Assembly (NCBI RefSeq): GCF_900142205.1
Contig: NZ_FRAA01000001.1
Location: 960,803 to 1,024,802 of the forward strand
Source: Reichenbachiella agariperforans
Lineage (GTDB): Bacteria; Bacteroidota; Bacteroidia; Cytophagales; Cyclobacteriaceae
Direction: 5' to 3'
Length of the DNA stretch: 64,000 bases
Shown piece by piece: positions 42,623 through 52,640 of the stretch. A program made the translations under genes and the position numbers. Under the pieces are notes generated by a model. It had not been told where the DNA came from. It did no database searches and saw only the letters and a list, made by a program, of their open reading frames with translations. Within the stretch, counting starts at the first letter, position 1; each line of letters opens with the position of its first letter.

Positions 42623-45600
42623 TCAATCCAATCCAATCATTATAAATGGTCCCCAAAAAATCGGGTCTTTGTATTCCTCTTTTATCTCCTGCTTCGCAAA
42701 GATGAAAGACTCACGTTTATCCCCCGTCTCTAACCACTTGTTATAAAACTTAACCATAAGCTTCTGCGTGGCTTCATCAGACACCTTGAACAGTGACATA
42801 ATAATCGTACGAGCTCCTGCTACCAAGAAAGCTCTTTGAAGACCATATACACCCTCTCCGGCCTCTATCTCTCCTAACCCAGTCTCACAGGCTGACAAGA
42901 CCACAAGATCAGTCTTATCTAAGGTCAGGTTCATTGCCTCATAAGCCGTAAGTATCCCATCATCTACGTTGAAATTAGAGGTGGTCTCATTAAGTACATC
43001 ACCAGCACCAGCCATCAATAGCCCGGTTTTTAACAATGGGTTTTGTGCCGCAGCATTTTCGTTCATAGCGATATCCTCAGCAGACAAGTCCGCATTAGGT
43101 GCGAAGAATCCATGCGTCGCTACGTGAAAAATCCTAGGATTATCCATATTCTTAACCGCTTGTTCGGTCGCCTCATCTTGTATGTAGTCTTCTGTAATCC
43201 AGCCATCACTTCTCAGCATATCCTTTAACCCTTCAATTTCTTTGGCCGTACCTACTAAGCGATCAACCACATCAGGGTTGCCACCACGCATAGAAGCTCT
43301 ACCCGTCCACTCTCCTGGAGGGGTTGCGACATAGTATTGTGGATCTCCAAACATCGTAGCAGTATTAGCCTGCTGTGTCAGTCGTGTGGTCACTTTGTCT
43401 AGGTATAAATCTTTCGTATTACTAACCAAGACAATATTCGACCTGTCCAGCACATAGGACCCATCCTCTAATTTTATAGCTTCTAGATTGATCTGATTGT
43501 ACACACCATCTGCTGATAAGTAAATACTACCTGGGTTACCCACTACGTCCTGTATTGGTTTCCAGAAATTTTCATAAGACTTTGGATCGTCTACACGGTA
43601 CTTGATGCTGTTTCGATAGTATTTTAAATACTTGGACTCCAAATCTTTTCCGTTCTTGAGTAGAATCAACCCTGGGGCACTTTTCTTACCTTCATTTTTC
43701 ACATACAAGACTGCATACATGATAGAGTCCGTAGAAAAGGTATGATCAAACACCCTGAAACGAATCATTTCTAAAGCTACTTCGTTAGGTCCCAAAGCAT
43801 TTTTTACATCACCCCATGTCACTACCTTCTTATCAAAACTTGAACTAAAATCTTCAGATTTCTCACTGAGTTGTACCTCCAAGTCCTCTACCTGTCCGAG
43901 TAGTACTTGTCCATCTATGCCAGCTTGCATCAGCTGTTCTGTACTCATGGAAAGCACCTTTGTCAACAAATCCTTTTTGGCTTCCCAATCTTTATAAATT
44001 GCCTTAAGCTCTTCGTCATTAGAAGTTAAAATTCGTTGACGAATCTTAATTGACGAACTGAGTAACAACGCCTTTGTTAGTAGGGCGTTATTGTACAGGT
44101 TGCCGATCATGTCACCATTTTTTCTATTGTAGTTAATGACCAAAGTGTTATAAAACTCAAAATCGGATTTAATAGTATTCCAAAACTTAGCCTTCTCTCT
44201 TTCACTCAATGCAGGAAAATACTCCTTGATAAAAGTCGAATAGTTCGCCAGTACTTCTTCCAAAGCGCCTTGTGCTTTTTTCACATCACCTTGCATGAAA
44301 TAAGTCTTGGACAGCTTAGACTGCACTTTGACATACTCCGGGTGATTGTTATTAAAGAATTTGACATAAAGCTTCTTAGCTGACTCGTAATAGTCTTCTG
44401 CCTTGCCATACTCCCTTTTACTATAGTGAATATCCCCTTTGAGAATATTGATTGCAGCGGCATTAATATTGTTTCGTGCACCTATTTTTTTGCTCCATAT
44501 AGATTCAGCCTCATCCAAGAACGAGAATGCCTCGTTGTAACGAGCATCAGCGATATATACAACTGCCAGATTTTTCAAAATCGTGGCATAAATCGGGTTT
44601 GAAGCCCCTAATTTTCTACCTATGATCTTCTCTGCTCTCAAGAACAACTCTTCTACTTCGTCAGTAGGCTCGTTGTTATAGAACTTAACAAGTGCGAGTT
44701 CTGATACAGCACGTGCTACATCGATATGAGATCTACCAAACTGTTTCTCTCTAATCTCAATAACCTTTTCTAAGATATCAATGGCTGTCTCATAGTCCCC
44801 TACGAGCGTATTGATGTTGGCAAGTGTCATCAAACTTGGTGTCACTTTAGAAGATTCAGTACCAAAGATATTAGTCGTAATATCATTTGCTCTTTGAGCG
44901 AGTTGCTCCGCTACAGTATAATCTCCAAGGATCATTTTGACACGAGCTTTCAAGATCAATGGATCATTGAGATGTCTAGAGTCGTCTCCAAATCGCGTTT
45001 GTTTTTTCTTAAGGTCCTGTTCGATGAGCTTTTGGGCCTCTCTATACCTACCGATATCCAAATACACTTCTGAAAGCTCATCTTCAATCTCAATACCAGA
45101 AGTCTCCACGGTACGCACACCATGTTTTTGTAAAGTCTCTGACTTGTTGATATTGTCCTCCGCATCATCATACTCTCCTTTAATCGCAAGTAAAGTAGCA
45201 TGCGTAATCAAAGACTGAGCATAATACGATTGTGAGAACTCAGTATCTGAATTTTTCAAAATTGCCAATGCAATGTCAATATTCTTCTCTGCATCCTCAT
45301 ACTCACCAATCTTATACTGCAGGTTAGCAATCTTATCTAATTCCAACGCATACTTTGGGTCTTGATCGTCATACTTACGTCTAGATGCCTCCAACGCAAT
45401 ATCCAATATTTCTGAAGCTTTGTCATACTGATCATTCTCCTCATAGAAGATTGCCTGATGATCAAGAATATCTACATAATCTAAATGTCCTTCTGTGATT
45501 TCTTTTTTGACGATTTCGTCCCAGCTCGTATTATAGATTTCCAGTGCTTCATCAAATTTCTCTGTGTAGTCAACATAGAAGTTTGCCAAGTGCACTTTGG

Positions 45601-46837
45601 ATAGGTTGTACTCTGGGGATTCCTTTCCATACAGGACTTCTTTGATATCTAGAATTTTTTTCAGATATACGTGCGAGTTATCTACTCTACCGTTGATTAC
45701 AGCAATCTTATTGGCAAAAACCAAAAGCTCTATTCTTTTCGGATGAAATGGAGGAATGAGAGACTCTCCACTCAAAATCTTATCCACATCACGTTCTAGA
45801 CCTACATCCTTGCCCCCCATAAGTACATCATACTCTAAGGTCTCTAGCATCAGACGATACATACTATTCTTACCATAGTCCTGTTTGATGGTCTTAGTAA
45901 ATAACTCCTCTTGGGTTCTTAGTTTACCCTTGTTTCCATCTTTAATGTAACTTTTGATGAGACGCTCTTGAATCATCACCGTGACATAGTGCGAACGCGC
46001 ATACTTACGAATCGTATTGAAATATGCTTTTTCATACAAGTCTACAACGGTCCCTATCTCCAAGCCATTTTCTTCCAACAGGTAGGTATTCCAAAATTGG
46101 TTTTCGGAATACAAAATATCTGCTCTGCCTAAATTTTTCTTAATCCATTGATCTGCATAAACAAAAGAAGAATCAGCACTGAGGTAGTTACCCATTTTTC
46201 GGTAAGCGTTCCCCTTAAATATCATCATGCGGGCAAGCTCACGCTTACGTTCTCTCACTACTTTTCGCCTACCGTCTTCGTCCAATGATCTCTTGAGATA
46301 AAACGGCATACGCTCATCAATCAAAGACAAGGCTGCCGTATAAAACCCTCTCCCTACCAAAATCTGCGCTTCCAAAACATCCATACTGGCTTCCAAATCA
46401 GGATCCATTCCCGCTCCATCCAGAATAACCCTCGCCTGATCTAGATATGTTTTAGCTATCACGTAGTTACCATACTGTATCATCACATCAGTGGCTTCCT
46501 TAAGCAATAACGCATGTACCTCACTATGAGCTCCATTGATAGTCACACTCAACTCCAGTCCCTTGGATACCGAATTTTGAATATTATCAAGCTTACCCAA
46601 TGCCACATCGTACATAGCCTCCTTTATTAGGGCAATCGGCATAAAGTCATTGTTAGCTCCTAATTTCTTAGTGGATTTACTCTTTATTTTTTCGATTTCA
46701 GAACGAGCAGATTCGTATTGACCTAACTCATAGGCCTCATCCGCTTTCTCTAACTTCTTATCATATTTGGTTTGTGCTCCTGCTACGAATACCACCGATA
46801 GCAGTAGTACGGTCAGGTAGGTTTTTGTTAGTTTCAT
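42623..46837 (-). CDS. Exported TPR-repeat CHAT-domain protein (putative caspase-like protease)
   Basis: About 1404 residues from the Met at 46837, which begins a signal peptide (MKLTKTYLTVLLLSVVFVAGAQ). The frame also has a Met at 46891, less suited. Residues ~25-900 are TPR-like helical repeats (for example YEDAEKNIDIALAILKN, YETAIDILEKVIEIREKQFG). A coiled segment follows, then a C-terminal CHAT domain. The catalytic pair is visible as HVATHGFF (His about 1242) and VLSACETG (Cys about 1317), followed by GEGVYGLQRAFLVAGARTIIMSLFKV. CHAT proteases are separase/caspase-like. The TPR part probably recruits a partner or substrate. An export signal is unusual for a cell-death-type CHAT protein and places it in the periplasm. 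An M48 peptidase gene follows directly. Confidence 0.9.
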   Translation of the reverse strand: MKLTKTYLTVLLLSVVFVAGAQTKYDKKLEKADEAYELGQYESARSEIEKIKSKSTKKLGANNDFMPIALIKEAMYDVALGKLDNIQNSVSKGLELSVTINGAHSEVHALLLKEATDVMIQYGNYVIAKTYLDQARVILDGAGMDPDLEASMDVLEAQILVGRGFYTAALSLIDERMPFYLKRSLDEDGRRKVVRERKRELARMMIFKGNAYRKMGNYLSADSSFVYADQWIKKNLGRADILYSENQFWNTYLLEENGLEIGTVVDLYEKAYFNTIRKYARSHYVTVMIQERLIKSYIKDGNKGKLRTQEELFTKTIKQDYGKNSMYRLMLETLEYDVLMGGKDVGLERDVDKILSGESLIPPFHPKRIELLVFANKIAVINGRVDNSHVYLKKILDIKEVLYGKESPEYNLSKVHLANFYVDYTEKFDEALEIYNTSWDEIVKKEITEGHLDYVDILDHQAIFYEENDQYDKASEILDIALEASRRKYDDQDPKYALELDKIANLQYKIGEYEDAEKNIDIALAILKNSDTEFSQSYYAQSLITHATLLAIKGEYDDAEDNINKSETLQKHGVRTVETSGIEIEDELSEVYLDIGRYREAQKLIEQDLKKKQTRFGDDSRHLNDPLILKARVKMILGDYTVAEQLAQRANDITTNIFGTESSKVTPSLMTLANINTLVGDYETAIDILEKVIEIREKQFGRSHIDVARAVSELALVKFYNNEPTDEVEELFLRAEKIIGRKLGASNPIYATILKNLAVVYIADARYNEAFSFLDEAESIWSKKIGARNNINAAAINILKGDIHYSKREYGKAEDYYESAKKLYVKFFNNNHPEYVKVQSKLSKTYFMQGDVKKAQGALEEVLANYSTFIKEYFPALSEREKAKFWNTIKSDFEFYNTLVINYNRKNGDMIGNLYNNALLTKALLLSSSIKIRQRILTSNDEELKAIYKDWEAKKDLLTKVLSMSTEQLMQAGIDGQVLLGQVEDLEVQLSEKSEDFSSSFDKKVVTWGDVKNALGPNEVALEMIRFRVFDHTFSTDSIMYAVLYVKNEGKKSAPGLILLKNGKDLESKYLKYYRNSIKYRVDDPKSYENFWKPIQDVVGNPGSIYLSADGVYNQINLEAIKLEDGSYVLDRSNIVLVSNTKDLYLDKVTTRLTQQANTATMFGDPQYYVATPPGEWTGRASMRGGNPDVVDRLVGTAKEIEGLKDMLRSDGWITEDYIQDEATEQAVKNMDNPRIFHVATHGFFAPNADLSAEDIAMNENAAAQNPLLKTGLLMAGAGDVLNETTSNFNVDDGILTAYEAMNLTLDKTDLVVLSACETGLGEIEAGEGVYGLQRAFLVAGARTIIMSLFKVSDEATQKLMVKFYNKWLETGDKRESFIFAKQEIKEEYKDPIFWGPFIMIGLD

Positions 46838-46935
46838 TTGTTGTTGTTCTTGTTCAACGTTATTTAGCGTGCAATTCTCAAAAATATGCACATGGCATCA
46901 ATTTACCAACGAGCAATGACACCAATGATTGTATT

Positions 46936-49458
46936 TTAAACTGGGTCTACATCAAAATATAAACGCAGTGAATTAAATTCTTTCTTCTTCTTTAAGTCTA
47001 TGCTCAATCGATACACCAATTCTTTAACCTTTTGTATACTTACCCCTTTCTTCTCCACCTTGAGAAACACTTCCTCAATATATAGATTTCGGATGCGGCC
47101 TATTACTGGCGTCTGAGGACCAAGAACTCGTTTCTTCCCTAATTCGGCCATCAATGTAGCCACATAAGCCATCGCTGCCTGTTGTAAAACATGCTGCTCT
47201 TTATGTTTCAACACGATTTTGATCATCCGATAAAAAGGCGGGTAATTAAAGCTAGACCGCTCAAGAATCTCCTGTTGGAAGAACCCTTTATAATCCCCTC
47301 TCAAAATCAACTGCAGAAGTCCTCCCTCCGGTTCTCCCGTTTGAATCACGACCAATCCTTTGTCATCCTTTCGTCCGGCACGTCCACTTACCTGCGTAAT
47401 CAACTGAAAGGCACGTTCGTGAGATCGAAAATCGGGAAAGTGAACGATGCGATCATAATCAAACACCCCCACCAATGACACATTATCAAAGTCTAACCCT
47501 TTGCTCAGCATTTGTGTCCCAACTAGGATATCCGTCTCCCCATTCTCAAAACGATCAATAATGTTTTGATAAGCATACTTGCTACGTGTCGTATCTTGAT
47601 CCATACGCTGGATGTGTGCCTCAGGAAGTAAAATCTTGAGATCCTCCTCGATCTTCTCTGTCCCCACGCCTACGGTGCGAATAGCCGTAGAACCACAGGC
47701 CTCACAGGTAGCAGGCACAGCATCTTTAAATCCACAATAGTGGCACACCAGATGGTTCGAGTGCATGTGATAGGTCAAGCTCACATCACAACTCTGGCAC
47801 TTGGGCACGTGATTACAATCATTGCAGATCAGGTAAGGCGAATAACCTCTTCGATTCTGAAAAAGAATCACTTGCTCCTTTCGCTCCAATGCTTGAGTGA
47901 TTTCATCGATCAACTCAGGTGTAAAATCACCTTGCATACGCTTGTTCTTTCGAGAGGTCAAAATATTGGCAAGCTTGAACTTCGGTAAACTCCCTGAGCC
48001 AAATCGCTCCAATAGTTCCACCAAGTGGTATTTGCCATCCAGCGCATTTTGATAGCTATCCAACGAAGGGGTAGCTGTCCCTAGCAGTACATTGGCCTGA
48101 TGCAGATTCGCCAACCAAATGGCGGTATCTCTAGCGTGATATCTCGGCGCAGGGTCATACTGTTTGAAAGAAGACTCATGTTCCTCATCGATGATAATCA
48201 AATTGAGCTCCTGAAAAGGCAGAAAAACCGACGAACGAACACCTGCTACCAAATTCACCTTACCCTCGTTGACCTGATTCCAAATCTCCACCCGCTCATT
48301 GTCCGAGTATTTAGAATGGTAAATTCCCAGCTCACTACCGAACACTTTGTGCAGTCTAGCTACGATCTGGGTAGTCAGTGCGATCTCAGGCAACAGATAG
48401 AGCACCTGACCTCCACTCTCTATGGCCTGTTTGATGAGCTCAATATAAATCTCAGTTTTCCCACTCCCCGTGACTCCATGAAGCAGCACTGGCTTATTGG
48501 CCTGAAAACCTTCAGTAATCTCTGACAAAGCAGCCAACTGCCCCTCCGAAAGCGCCCCTTCATGACTGGATCGTCCCACACTAGAATCTAATCTCGACAC
48601 GATCACTTCATGCTCATGAAAAATTTCATTCTTGCAGAGTGTTTTCAGTGCGGAAGCTGATACACCTGCCTCAGTCAATACAGACTTGTCTACTGATACA
48701 GTGCTGCGCTGATTGCCATCCATCCCAATCTGACTAAGATACTTCAGTAGTACATCGAGCTGTTTTGGACGTTTTTCTAGGTCAGCAAAAAGCGCTTGGA
48801 GTTCTTGCTCAGCATCAAGATATTTATCATCCAATACGATTATTCGTTTCCGCTTAGGCTTGTACTTGTCTTTGACTTGTTCATAGAGTAGAATTCGCCC
48901 TTTTTGGATCAAATCCTTGAGTACAGGATGTATCATTTTGATTCCTAAAACAGCAGCTACATCCTCGTATGACAAGCGATCATTCGTCTCTAACGCATCC
49001 AGTATTTTGTTTTCCTGATCAGAAAAAACAACATCATCTGTGGAAGTAAAATCTGGATTGAGCTGAATAAATGACTCGCTGTTAAGTTTGAGTCCACTAG
49101 GCAACCCAGCATTGAGCACTTCTCCGACCGTACACATATAATACTCTGCCATCCATGAAAACAACTTCAGTTGGTAATCATTAACCGATGGGTTAGTATC
49201 TAAGCACTCTATGATTAGCTTGGCCTCATACACTTTAGGAGCATGGGTATGTACGGCTGACACGATGCCTGTATATATCTTTTTTCGCCCGAATTGAACG
49301 ATGACGCGACAGCCTGGCACGAGATAATCCTGCATGGCTCTGGGAACTCTATAAGTATAGGTGCCAGGTAGCGGAATAGGGATAATGACATCAGCAAAAT
49401 AGGTGACAAAATCCTGCTGATCTTCTTCGTTTGAACTATTTATTTCTAGCTGACTCAA
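46936..49458 (-). CDS. priA: Primosomal protein N' (replication restart helicase PriA)
   Basis: 840 residues. The N-terminal DNA 3'-end-binding domain has VIIPIPLPGTYTYRVPRAMQDYLVPGCRVIVQFGRKK. Helicase motif I is LLHGVTGSGKTEIYIELI, motif II is IIIDEEHESSFKQYD (DEEH), and motif III is LLGTATPSLDSY. The zinc-binding cysteine cluster between motifs IV and V is complete (CNDCNHVPKCQSCDVSLTYH, CHYCGF, CEACGS). PriA reloads DnaB at stalled forks. It is the last gene of a three-gene operon, 5 bp after hemL. Confidence 0.97.
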   Translation of the reverse strand: MSQLEINSSNEEDQQDFVTYFADVIIPIPLPGTYTYRVPRAMQDYLVPGCRVIVQFGRKKIYTGIVSAVHTHAPKVYEAKLIIECLDTNPSVNDYQLKLFSWMAEYYMCTVGEVLNAGLPSGLKLNSESFIQLNPDFTSTDDVVFSDQENKILDALETNDRLSYEDVAAVLGIKMIHPVLKDLIQKGRILLYEQVKDKYKPKRKRIIVLDDKYLDAEQELQALFADLEKRPKQLDVLLKYLSQIGMDGNQRSTVSVDKSVLTEAGVSASALKTLCKNEIFHEHEVIVSRLDSSVGRSSHEGALSEGQLAALSEITEGFQANKPVLLHGVTGSGKTEIYIELIKQAIESGGQVLYLLPEIALTTQIVARLHKVFGSELGIYHSKYSDNERVEIWNQVNEGKVNLVAGVRSSVFLPFQELNLIIIDEEHESSFKQYDPAPRYHARDTAIWLANLHQANVLLGTATPSLDSYQNALDGKYHLVELLERFGSGSLPKFKLANILTSRKNKRMQGDFTPELIDEITQALERKEQVILFQNRRGYSPYLICNDCNHVPKCQSCDVSLTYHMHSNHLVCHYCGFKDAVPATCEACGSTAIRTVGVGTEKIEEDLKILLPEAHIQRMDQDTTRSKYAYQNIIDRFENGETDILVGTQMLSKGLDFDNVSLVGVFDYDRIVHFPDFRSHERAFQLITQVSGRAGRKDDKGLVVIQTGEPEGGLLQLILRGDYKGFFQQEILERSSFNYPPFYRMIKIVLKHKEQHVLQQAAMAYVATLMAELGKKRVLGPQTPVIGRIRNLYIEEVFLKVEKKGVSIQKVKELVYRLSIDLKKKKEFNSLRLYFDVDPV

Positions 49459-49463
49459 ACAGC

Positions 49464-50759
49464 TTAGCTATGAATTTCTTTCAGTGCTTCATAATTAGAA
49501 GTCACGATCTTTTCGATTTCAGCCTCTCCGATGGCTGTGGATAAGAACAACGTCTCATACTGTGATGGTGCCAAATACACTCCACGTTCGAGCATTGCAT
49601 TGAAATACTTCCCAAACACCTCCAAATCACTAGATTTAGCCGTTTCAAAATCCTTCACTGATTGATCCGTAAAGAAAATGCTAAACATAGAGCCCACAGC
49701 ATTGATGCTATAATTGAGCCCGAGCTTGTCCATATTGGATTTGAAACCTGCTACGATTTTTTGCTGTGTACTTTCTAGCTGCTGGTATAGCGATCGGTTC
49801 TCGTTGAGAAAGCGAAGCATCTGGAGACCAGCAGCCATCGCTACAGGGTTGCCCGAAAGCGTCCCGGCCTGATATACTGGACCTTTGGGAGAAACCATGT
49901 CCATGATTTCTGTTTTCCCTCCATAAGCGCCTACTGGCATTCCACCACCGATGATCTTACCCAGAGTCGTCATATCAGGAGTCACACCATATAATTCCTG
50001 TGCGCCACCTGGAGCTAACCTAAATCCTGTCATCACTTCGTCAAATATGAGGACGATTCCTTCTTCATCACATAGCTGCCTCATCGCTTGAAGATAGCCA
50101 TCCACAGGCGTGACACAGCCCATATTTCCCGCTACAGGCTCTAGGATAATCGCTGCAACCTCGTCTTTGTTCTCGGCGACTGTAGCCTTCAGTGCTTCCA
50201 TATCATTGTAAGCGACCGTCAAGGTATCCTGAGCCGTACCACGTGTCACTCCAGGACTATCTGGTTCGCCCATAGTAGCGGCCCCACTCCCTGCCGCAAT
50301 CAAAAATGAATCTCCGTGTCCATGATAACAACCTTCGAATTTTATGATTTTATCTCGTTTGGTATAACCACGTGCCACGCGAATCGCAGACATAGTCGCT
50401 TCAGTACCAGAGTTAACCATTCGCACTTTTTCGATGGACGGCACCATACTACAAATCAGCTCAGCCATCTCTACCTCCGCATAAGTTGGTGTTCCAAATG
50501 ACAAGGATTTAGTAACTGCCTCTTTGACTGCATCAGATATAAGCGTATTACCATGACCCAAAATCATAGGCCCCCAACTATTGATGAGATCTATATACTG
50601 ATTGCCATCTAAATCTGTCATATACGCACCAGAAGCAGACTCCATAAAGATGGGCTCTCCCCCTACTGCTCTAAATGCCCTCACTGGAGAGTTCACTCCT
50701 CCTGGTATTGTTGATTGTGCTTGTGCAAATACGCTTTTACTCTTCCCTTTTTCCATCAC
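49464..50759 (-). CDS. hemL: Glutamate-1-semialdehyde 2,1-aminomutase
   Basis: 431 residues. It catalyses formation of 5-aminolevulinate, the C5-pathway step of haem synthesis, in the cytoplasm with PLP. The signature starts with STIPGGVNSPVRAF. PLP contacts are in GCYHGHGDSFL and LIFDEVMTGFR, and the Schiff-base lysine is Lys268 in TTLGKIIGGGMPVGAYGG. Length and motifs are normal. Its start overlaps the last 23 bases of the upstream PBP1-like gene, and priA follows after 5 bp, so translation is coupled. A Met at position 2 is an alternative start. Confidence 0.97.
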   Translation of the reverse strand: MMEKGKSKSVFAQAQSTIPGGVNSPVRAFRAVGGEPIFMESASGAYMTDLDGNQYIDLINSWGPMILGHGNTLISDAVKEAVTKSLSFGTPTYAEVEMAELICSMVPSIEKVRMVNSGTEATMSAIRVARGYTKRDKIIKFEGCYHGHGDSFLIAAGSGAATMGEPDSPGVTRGTAQDTLTVAYNDMEALKATVAENKDEVAAIILEPVAGNMGCVTPVDGYLQAMRQLCDEEGIVLIFDEVMTGFRLAPGGAQELYGVTPDMTTLGKIIGGGMPVGAYGGKTEIMDMVSPKGPVYQAGTLSGNPVAMAAGLQMLRFLNENRSLYQQLESTQQKIVAGFKSNMDKLGLNYSINAVGSMFSIFFTDQSVKDFETAKSSDLEVFGKYFNAMLERGVYLAPSQYETLFLSTAIGEAEIEKIVTSNYEALKEIHS

Positions 50760-52563
50760 TTGGCTTATTTACTATTCTGAGTTCCGACTCACTAAACTGC
50801 GTCACCGGAACGTACTGATTATAATTTTTTGTATCATATAACACGCCCATAAAAATCTGTCCTGGCACGAAACCTTCTTCAACTGTGCCCTGCTGAAAAT
50901 AATTGCCATATTTGATCATCAGATCGCCCACTAGGGTCATCAGGTCATACCCAATCATCACATTCTGGCTAGGCAGTTTCTTATATCGACTCATGTAATT
51001 TCTCCTGAAATCCATATAGGCCGGTTTCGTCATTTCTTCAAACATAGGGTCTATGTAGTACACGCCTAAACGCTCCATTTCTTCCAGTGTCAAAGTCTCC
51101 GAATCACGCCATTCGCCACGTCCAATAATTTTGGTACTATCTGCTCTAATCTCTAATGCACTGATATAGTTAGAAGCAATCAAAGTCTCCGATGACGCTA
51201 CATAGATATGACCTATACTGTCTGGAGCTATTCTAAAGAATTCCTCATAATAATCAATTACGTCCTTCTCTTTGATAGATCTTCGCTGTTTGATTATGCG
51301 CGTGGGGTCGTCATTCAATATAGAATCCTTTTGCCCTTCACTGTATCTACGTTCATATTTTGCGGTGAGCAAATCATAGGTCGCTCTCACTGTCGTATCT
51401 CGAACAGGCTCCAGCATCACTACTTCGAACCCATGCTCCATGATACGCTGCGCATAAGTATAGGCACTCAGCGAATCTCTTTTGTTGTCTTCATAGAAGA
51501 TCATCGCATTCTTATTGCTCACACTATCGATCGCTATCTGAGCGGCCGTCAATGCTCTGGCCTCTATACTGGAATTGAACAGAAAAGAAAATGGATTGCT
51601 ACCGATCACCTCCGTACTGGTAGATAGCGGATTGATCATGTTAATTTTATTTTGGAAGCTAAAATCAGCTACTAGTTTACTAGGCATAGGAAATAATGGC
51701 CCAATGATCAAATCCATTCCTTTCATCTCTGGCATCATCAGTAGCTTAGCCGTCTCAGCAGAGTCTCTCCTCGTATCATAGGCTAACAGTTCTACTCGCT
51801 TGCCATCTTGGTTGAGTCTATCCGCAGCCTCTCTCATGCCATGAAACAAATCCATGACGAACCTGTTGCGAACGGTACGTCGCGGATTATCCAAACCATC
51901 AAACATGAACGGCAACAGCACCGCTACTTGATAAGTATCTTTAAGCTGGCTCTCTCCTATGTCAGGTCTCCCAAATTCTGTTGGGTTTAGCTCAAATTTT
52001 TCAACAACGCCATATAGGAGCGCATTGTTTCTGAAGGACACGGGTTTGGATGCAATGCGTGTCGCAAGTGCTTTAGCCACAAGCTCATCGTTAGGAAACT
52101 GATAATGCAGAATTTCTAACTGCTCTACACTGTCAATTTTAGCCAACTGCTGCGACATAAGTTTTGCCCCTTCAGGCAAACCAGATTTTTTGGCGTAGAG
52201 TACACCATTGGCTAAGTCATCTTCTTGAAAGTAAACCTCCGATAACCAGTAATTAACATCTGATTGATTTGACCAACTAGGATATTTCTGCGACATCTGT
52301 AGCCACATGGATTTGGCCGTATAAAGCTCCCCCGCCTCATAGGCAGACAAAGCATAGTAGAACGAAGCATAAATTTTGTACGCGCTGGATTTAGGGTTAG
52401 CAGACACCTTGCGAAAATACTCCATCGCAAAAGTATAATCTCCAGCCTGAAAGTACTCTTTTGCTTTGAGATAGGTAGCTTCATCCTCTTGAGCTACAGC
52501 AGAAAAATACGAGAAAACTATAAGGGATAAAAAAGCAAAGCCAAACTTTATAAGTTGCATCAA
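50737..52563 (-). CDS. TPR and type-1 periplasmic-binding-protein-fold protein
   Basis: 608 residues with a signal peptide (FLSLIVFSYFSAVAQ). Residues ~28-150 are TPR-like (YLKAKEYFQAGDYTFAMEYFRKV). From ~205 on the protein has a type-1 periplasmic-binding fold (YQVAVLLPFMFDG, LLAYDTRRDSAETAKLL, MDLIIGPLFPMPSKLVADFSFQNKINMINPLS). This combination is like LpoA/PBP activators and LivK-type receptors, but no transporter genes are nearby. A role in sensing or in stimulating peptidoglycan synthases in the periplasm is possible, not shown. It is the first gene of the operon with hemL and priA. Confidence 0.8.
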   Translation of the reverse strand: MMQLIKFGFAFLSLIVFSYFSAVAQEDEATYLKAKEYFQAGDYTFAMEYFRKVSANPKSSAYKIYASFYYALSAYEAGELYTAKSMWLQMSQKYPSWSNQSDVNYWLSEVYFQEDDLANGVLYAKKSGLPEGAKLMSQQLAKIDSVEQLEILHYQFPNDELVAKALATRIASKPVSFRNNALLYGVVEKFELNPTEFGRPDIGESQLKDTYQVAVLLPFMFDGLDNPRRTVRNRFVMDLFHGMREAADRLNQDGKRVELLAYDTRRDSAETAKLLMMPEMKGMDLIIGPLFPMPSKLVADFSFQNKINMINPLSTSTEVIGSNPFSFLFNSSIEARALTAAQIAIDSVSNKNAMIFYEDNKRDSLSAYTYAQRIMEHGFEVVMLEPVRDTTVRATYDLLTAKYERRYSEGQKDSILNDDPTRIIKQRRSIKEKDVIDYYEEFFRIAPDSIGHIYVASSETLIASNYISALEIRADSTKIIGRGEWRDSETLTLEEMERLGVYYIDPMFEEMTKPAYMDFRRNYMSRYKKLPSQNVMIGYDLMTLVGDLMIKYGNYFQQGTVEEGFVPGQIFMGVLYDTKNYNQYVPVTQFSESELRIVNKPSDGKREE

Positions 52564-52640
52564 GCCGGTGGGTTATTTGTGAAAATAAAACGGCTTAAAA
52601 CTATAAAATTTGGCTTTCGCAATCTATCAAATGCGGTAAA

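Noticed and set aside
46936-49458. Plus-strand frames of 80-140 residues inside priA
   Set aside because: Antisense shadows of a complete PriA with all its motifs.
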